Origin: Pandoraea anapnoica
Lineage (GTDB): Bacteria > Pseudomonadota > Gammaproteobacteria > Burkholderiales > Burkholderiaceae
Length of the DNA stretch: 64,000 bases
Assembly: GCF_902459765.1 (NCBI RefSeq)
Contig: NZ_CABPSP010000003.1
Coordinates: forward strand, 1-64,000
Direction: 5' to 3'
Shown: one piece after another, positions 62,261 to 64,000 of the stretch
Layout of the letters: the number at the start of each line of letters is the position of its first letter
Position numbering within the stretch: position 1 is the stretch's first letter
Program-made: the position numbers and the translations under genes
Notes under the pieces: generated by a model
Seen by the model: the letters and a program-made list of their open reading frames with translations, nothing else
What the model was told of the DNA's origin: nothing
Database searches by the model: none

Positions 62261-62369
62261 CTTGCTTCGAAGTTTGCTTCGTAGATCGCTTCAGAGATTG
62301 CAGTGAAGCGCACGTCGAAGACACAGCAGAGCACGTCGAAGACATCGAACACACGCATCGCACGCATCG
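62261..62369 (+). repeat. degenerate short repeats between nrdB and the histone gene
   Basis: A run of 12-nt units ending in (G)AAG/GAG starts at 62261 (CTTGCTTCGAAG, TTTGCTTCGTAG, ATCGCTTCAGAG...). GCACGTCGAAGACA appears twice (62310-62323, 62331-62344) and CACGCATCG twice in tandem (62352-62369). No stable gene is seen in the surrounding 62160-62890 gap; the region 62430-62500 is AT-rich and may contain the promoter of the next gene. Confidence 0.55.
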
Positions 62370-62903
62370 ACATGCGAGTGTGATGTGCATCAAATACAAC
62401 AGATTGACTTCTTCGTGACGATTGATGTGCGCTTTTTTATGCACAAAGTATTAACATCGCATCACAAAAGAATTATTATTCGCTCAAATAAATTGCAGTC
62501 TCGATGAACACACGAAAGCACTCACTGCTTTCCTCCCGCGACAGAGAGCTGGTAGTTACGGAGCGTAAAAACCTTGGTGCATAGCAAGCTGTATCGCTTA
62601 TCCGCTATCGCAATCTCCTCCATCCCGATGACGGGACAGGCAAGCTACCCCCCGAAGAATCTGGCGATCCCCCTTTCTCAAGACAATCGAATTGCTGGCG
62701 GCAATGTCGCTGGCAATTTTTTTGCGCGCGTGACCACATACGGTCAGCGTCATGCGCGCAGCGCCGAATTCATTAGCGTAAGCGGTCGTAGTCCGATGCG
62801 TACGCCGATGAATAGCCCGCTCGCCGGCGGCTCCCGCACGGTGGTCGGGTTTCCTTCTCAGGTAGTTTCGTTTGAGTGATCTCTCACGTTAAGGAGTATT
62901 GTC

Positions 62904-63548
62904 ATGGCTACGATTAAGAAGGCTGTTGCCAAGAAGCCGGCGGCTAAGAAAGCTGCTGCCAAGAAGCCCGTTGCAAAGAAGGCTGTCGCCGCCAAGAAGC
63001 CGGTAGCGAAGAAGGCAGTTGCTGCCAAGAAGCCGGTAGCAAAGAAGGCTGTTGCCGCTAAGAAGCCGGCAGCAAAGAAGGTTGCCGCCAAGAAGCCGGT
63101 CGCCAAGAAGGCAGCGGTGAAGAAGGTTGCCGCTAAGAAGCCGGTTGCCAAGAAGGCAGCGGTGAAGAAGGTTGCCGCCAAGAAGCCGGTTGCCAAGAAA
63201 GCAGCAGTGAAGAAGGTTGCCGCGAAGAAGCCGGCCGCCAAGAAAGCAGCAGTGAAGAAGGTTGCTGCCAAGAAGCCGGCCGCGAAGAAGGCAGTTGCTG
63301 CCAAGAAGCCGGCTGCGAAGAAGGCTGCTGCCAAGAAGCCTGCTGCAAAGAAGGCTGCTGCTAAGCCTGCTGCGAAGAAGGCCGCTGCGAAGCCCGCCGC
63401 GAAGAAGCCTGCTGCGAAGAAGCCGGCCGTCAAGAAGGTTGCCGCCAAGCCTGCTGCTGCTGCTCCGGCCGCAGCACCCGCTGCTGCACCGAAGACGGCG
63501 CTGAACCCGGCAGCGGCATGGCCGTTCCCGACCGGCAGCCGTCCGTAA
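62904..63548 (+). CDS. H1-like nucleoid histone, Lys/Ala/Pro-repeat protein
   Basis: 214 aa. AAGGAG lies 7 nt before the ATG. Nearly the whole protein is built of [13 protein letters not shown] units with about one third Lys, resembling Bordetella BpH1 and other H1-like bacterial histones. Such proteins bind DNA non-specifically and condense the nucleoid. The repeats are followed by a Pro/Ala linker and a non-repetitive tail [15 protein letters not shown]. Repeat number is likely to vary between strains; the repeats also make assembly errors possible. Confidence 0.9.
   Translation: MATIKKAVAKKPAAKKAAAKKPVAKKAVAAKKPVAKKAVAAKKPVAKKAVAAKKPAAKKVAAKKPVAKKAAVKKVAAKKPVAKKAAVKKVAAKKPVAKKAAVKKVAAKKPAAKKAAVKKVAAKKPAAKKAVAAKKPAAKKAAAKKPAAKKAAAKPAAKKAAAKPAAKKPAAKKPAVKKVAAKPAAAAPAAAPAAAPKTALNPAAAWPFPTGSRP
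63111..63290 (+). repeat. 45-bp tandem repeat inside the histone gene
   Basis: Units begin at 63111, 63156, 63201 and 63246 with GCAGCGGTGAAG or GCAGCAGTGAAG; each encodes [15 protein letters not shown]. Copies differ by single bases. Similar shorter units precede and follow the array. Confidence 0.9.
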
Positions 63549-63590
63549 TCCGAGTGCCGATGCAGGAACCAAGGCACTTAGGTGTCTTTT

Positions 63591-63612
63591 GATCGGGTAG
63601 GCCTACCCGATC
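63591..63612. repeat. perfect 22-bp palindrome after the histone gene
   Basis: GATCGGGTAGG (63591-63601) is immediately followed by its exact reverse complement (63602-63612), with no loop. It precedes the terminator at 63615 and follows the histone stop by 43 bp. Being loopless it resembles a dimeric-protein binding site more than an RNA hairpin. Confidence 0.8.
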
Positions 63613-63614
63613 CG

Positions 63615-63653
63615 AAACCCGCTGTGATGAGCGATCGTCACAGCGGGTTTTTT
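63615..63653 (+). terminator. terminator of the histone gene
   Basis: AAACCCGCTGTGA (63615-63627), 10-nt loop, TCACAGCGGGTTT (63638-63650), then TTT. Confidence 0.92.
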
Positions 63654-63663
63654 CATGGCGAAA

Positions 63664-63691
63664 TAAAAATGGGCGACCTGAAGTCGCCCAT
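63664..63691 (-). terminator. terminator of the SlyB-like gene
   Basis: On the minus strand ATGGGCGAC pairs with GTCGCCCAT (63669-63677, 63683-63691) and is followed by TTTTTATTT, 22 nt after the SlyB-like stop. Confidence 0.9.
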
Positions 63692-63713
63692 GTTTTCGGT
63701 GTGACGTGTCGCC

Positions 63714-64000
63714 TTAGTGCGTTACACGCGTCACGCCACCGCTCGAGAGCAGACGCACGCGCTGACCCGGCTGGAATGCCTCGTCGGCATCCTGAGTAAT
63801 CGCGCGCAACTCACCGTTGTCCAGACGCACGGTGATCTCGAGACCGGCCTTCTTGCTCATGCGGCTTTCGATGGCCTGACCGGCCACAGCACCCAGCAGG
63901 CCACCGACGATGCCAGTCGCAATCGAACCGCGACCGCCACCGATGGCGCTGCCGCCGATGGCGCCGAGCGCACCGCCACCGGCGATGCCCAGAATGCCCG
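63714..64000 (-). CDS. SlyB-like glycine-zipper lipoprotein, C-terminal part (runs off window)
   Basis: About 95 residues are visible, starting inside the protein. A Gly/Ala-rich 2TM glycine-zipper segment (GILGIAGGGALGAIGGSAIG and GIVGGLLGAVAGQAIES) is followed by a small beta domain (LEITVRLDNGELRAITQDAD) and the end SSGGVTRVTH. This matches the SlyB/PcpY (17-kDa surface antigen-like) outer-membrane lipoproteins, often controlled by PhoPQ in enterics. The signal peptide and start are outside the window. Confidence 0.85.
   Translation of the reverse strand, partial: GILGIAGGGALGAIGGSAIGGGRGSIATGIVGGLLGAVAGQAIESRMSKKAGLEITVRLDNGELRAITQDADEAFQPGQRVRLLSSGGVTRVTH

Noticed and set aside
62574-62879. 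101-codon frame between nrdB and the histone gene
   Set aside because: TTG or GTG-type start without RBS, composition unlike neighbours and no recognisable family.
62904-63548. CRISPR-like repeats
   Set aside because: The regular repeats encode Lys/Ala-rich protein in one frame and have no unique spacers or cas genes nearby.

Overview
This window is a contiguous piece of chromosome from a Gram-negative betaproteobacterium of the order Burkholderiales. A Burkholderiaceae genus such as Pandoraea or Burkholderia fits best: gene order, high GC, a trimeric porin ending in Phe, an H1-like Lys/Ala-rich histone, class Ia NrdAB and ubiquinone biosynthesis all agree. The genus is an inference. Almost everything is core genome; I see no phage, insertion sequence, CRISPR array or integrated island.

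Layout. (1) 1-8.7 kb: the 3' end of a 5S rRNA with its terminator, then accessory genes: a DUF3047 lipoprotein, an M20 amidohydrolase, a stand-alone molybdopterin oxidoreductase, a predicted aminopeptidase lipoprotein, a MarR regulator, a general porin and coq7. (2) 8.9-28.2 kb: the complete dcw division/cell-wall cluster, mraZ-rsmH-ftsL-ftsI-murE-murF-mraY-murD-ftsW-murG-murC-ddlB-ftsQ-ftsA-ftsZ-lpxC. It has a recognisable promoter, four phased MraZ boxes and many ATGA stop/start overlaps. (3) 28.3-36.9 kb: dciA, secA, argJ, a DUF815 ATPase, mutT, then yacG, zapD and coaE on the minus strand. (4) 36.8-43 kb: a reduced pilB-pilC-pilD set, a CorC/HlyC membrane protein, tRNA-Pro(CGG) and ispB, all on the minus strand. 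(5) 43.1-55.9 kb: rplU-rpmA-obgE-proB, a CNP1-like lipoprotein and rppH (minus), proS, a marC-family gene, hpt and ffh (minus), ypjD, a PP0621-type zinc protein, a DUF1269 protein and ampD. (6) 56-64 kb: nrdA, an aldose-1-epimerase-like gene on the opposite strand, nrdB, an H1-like histone gene and the 3' part of a SlyB-like glycine-zipper gene.

The core genes link envelope growth (dcw, lpxC, secA, ispB, ampD) to division control (zapD, ftsA, ftsZ), replication (dciA, yacG, nrdAB) and ribosome production (rplU, rpmA, obgE).

The most interesting signals are regulatory or concern altered proteins. Both nrdA and nrdB carry their own pair of NrdR-like boxes with identical 31-bp spacing. The prepilin peptidase has lost its cysteine/zinc segment while keeping both catalytic aspartates, and its neighbour PilB is short. 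Several long perfect inverted repeats in the mraY-murD gap, before ampD and after the histone gene do not look like ordinary terminators. A small RBS-preceded reading frame lies in the nrdB leader. I did not find a convincing new multi-gene system.
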